The notes beneath the pieces are model-generated. The model was not told the origin of the DNA and did not search any database. It was given only the letters and a program-made list of their open reading frames with translations. The position numbers and the translations under genes were made by a program. 64,000 bases of DNA from B10-G9 sp963712165 (lineage in GTDB: Bacteria; Chloroflexota; Anaerolineae; Anaerolineales; UBA11858): the NCBI GenBank assembly GCA_963712165.1, contig CAVQGY010000005.1:251743-315742 (forward strand), in the 5' to 3' direction. Positions 63,307 through 64,000 of the stretch are shown piece after piece. Numbering within the stretch: the first letter of the stretch is position 1; every line of letters begins with the position of its first letter.

Positions 63307-63513
63307 GTGATTTCACATGAATCACAATTCACTGATAAAGAAAGCGAAAACGCTATATTAATGACAATCCTAGCACTAAGCCTCGGTGAAATTGGGTTGA
63401 CTAGATTACGGGTTGGGTTATCGAATGTATCTCCAGAATCAACATACAAATTGATTCTACAAGAAGGTAGTTGGATTGTATACTGTGGTTTTCCACAGGT
63501 TGACGAACTATAA
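63307..63513 (+). CDS. Doubtful small frame
   Basis: A 68-codon frame starting at a GTG (LALSLGEIGLTRLRVGLSNV, then SPESTYKLILQEGSWIVYCG). No family, signal or good ribosome-binding site is visible. It may be a small cytosolic protein or chance. It lies between the minus-strand exported protein gene and the short mobile-end element. Confidence 0.25.
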   Translation: MISHESQFTDKESENAILMTILALSLGEIGLTRLRVGLSNVSPESTYKLILQEGSWIVYCGFPQVDEL

Positions 63514-63741
63514 ATTCTGTTAATTTGAGTTAATGAATAACTCTGCCTGTATTCTCCCTTTGCTCGATCTTCCTTTGTCCCGCTTATTCAAACCTTGCTG
63601 TTCTTTTGACATTCTAGGTTGCCAGGATTGTACTGAGTATTCCGCCAACTATGAGATCTGGTATAAAAATATACTAGCGCAGTACAAGGAAAGCCGTTGC
63701 GCATAATTTCTCCTTGGAAGGGGCAATTGTTGTTCCCTTGC

Positions 63742-63984
63742 TGTTAGGAGCAGCTGAAAACTGGACCCTTCTCCTTTTGACTCAAAAAACAGAAGAATTC
63801 ATCGGAGAATGGATAGGTTATATAGTGAAAAAAATTGCTCCACTCATTGGCAACCCGTTTCTGTTACTGCGCAATAACTTCCTCCTTGGTTTATTGAGGG
63901 AAACCATTATAGCAGTCCAGTTTTCGGCTGAAAACGAGTCCAGCTTTCAATTGCAAACAGTCCACTTTTCAATTTCAAATGACA
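63742..63984. mobile_element. MITE-like internally deleted relative of the insertion sequence
   Basis: The left end TGTTAGGAGCAGCTGAAAAC matches the left end of the insertion sequence at 51773 (one difference in the first 20 bases). The right part (about 63900-63984) matches its right end, including AAAACGAGTCCAGCTTTCAA and CAGTCCACTTTTCAATT, and closes with TGACA. The two copies lie in the same orientation. Only about 150 bases lie between the ends and no transposase is present, so it could move only with help from the full element. Confidence 0.7.
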
Positions 63985-64000
63985 GGGCTGCCAATAAAAC

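Overview
The window looks like a chromosomal segment of a Chloroflexota bacterium, most likely an Anaerolineae relative. This is an inference from protein style, not from a marker gene. The evidence is solute-binding lipoproteins with the TVVETVIVEKD repeat after the lipobox, Thr/Pro-rich linkers behind lipoprotein signals, a DUF4230 protein, FHA/VWA/PP2C signalling proteins, a MoxR-DUF58-transglutaminase operon and LuxR-type HTH proteins ending in membrane segments. No rRNA and no CRISPR array were seen. There is one tRNA (Gln, UUG).

Layout: 0-5.3 kb holds a DUF4230 protein, a LarA-like protein, MobA, an AmrS-type radical SAM enzyme and a CelD/BcsL-type acetyltransferase. 5.3-10.5 kb is a phospho-signalling block: a large membrane protein with a degenerate PP2C-like head, an active-looking PP2C phosphatase, and a VWA protein followed in the -1 frame by an FHA domain. 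10.6-16.4 kb holds maf (frameshifted), a class B penicillin-binding lipoprotein, rsgA and a peptide-binding lipoprotein. 16.6-22.8 kb is a complete Dpp/Opp importer (ATPase, ATPase, binding protein, permease, permease) closed by a strong terminator. 22.8-29.1 kb is the most unusual core region: a frameshifted propeller lipoprotein, then an ABC-2 permease that runs into one long reading frame joining a DppB-like permease, a DppC-like permease and an extracytoplasmic M28-peptidase-like domain whose zinc ligands look lost. 29.1-29.6 kb is intergenic repeat DNA. 29.6-34.3 kb is the MoxR/transglutaminase/DUF58 operon. 34.5-49 kb is mostly housekeeping: a response regulator, tRNA-Gln, glmU, cdd, a DUF389-SH3 protein, a BMP-like lipoprotein, murJ, a four-helix-bundle gene inside inverted repeat arrays, an adenosine-kinase-like PfkB protein, adenosylhomocysteinase, DUF362 plus a multi-[4Fe-4S] membrane protein, and a frameshifted DUF4352 lipoprotein. 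ppk1 follows at 49.3-51.5 kb.

From 51.8 kb to the end the character changes. An insertion sequence (51773-53168) abuts an adenosine deaminase remnant. Beyond it lies an AT-richer accessory region with a membrane-anchored LuxR-type regulator, two decayed copies of the same regulator, and at least seven exported or lipid-anchored proteins of no recognised family. Two of these are directly coupled to small membrane proteins. A 243-bp internally deleted relative of the insertion sequence sits at 63742-63984, so the region is bracketed by related mobile ends. This accessory region is the best candidate for an undescribed system. The ABC-2/DppB/DppC/M28 fusion is the best candidate for a new protein architecture.

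Caution: four genes (maf, the propeller lipoprotein, the ABC-2 permease, the DUF4352 lipoprotein) each carry what looks like one extra base. This pattern may reflect sequencing or assembly error rather than biology.
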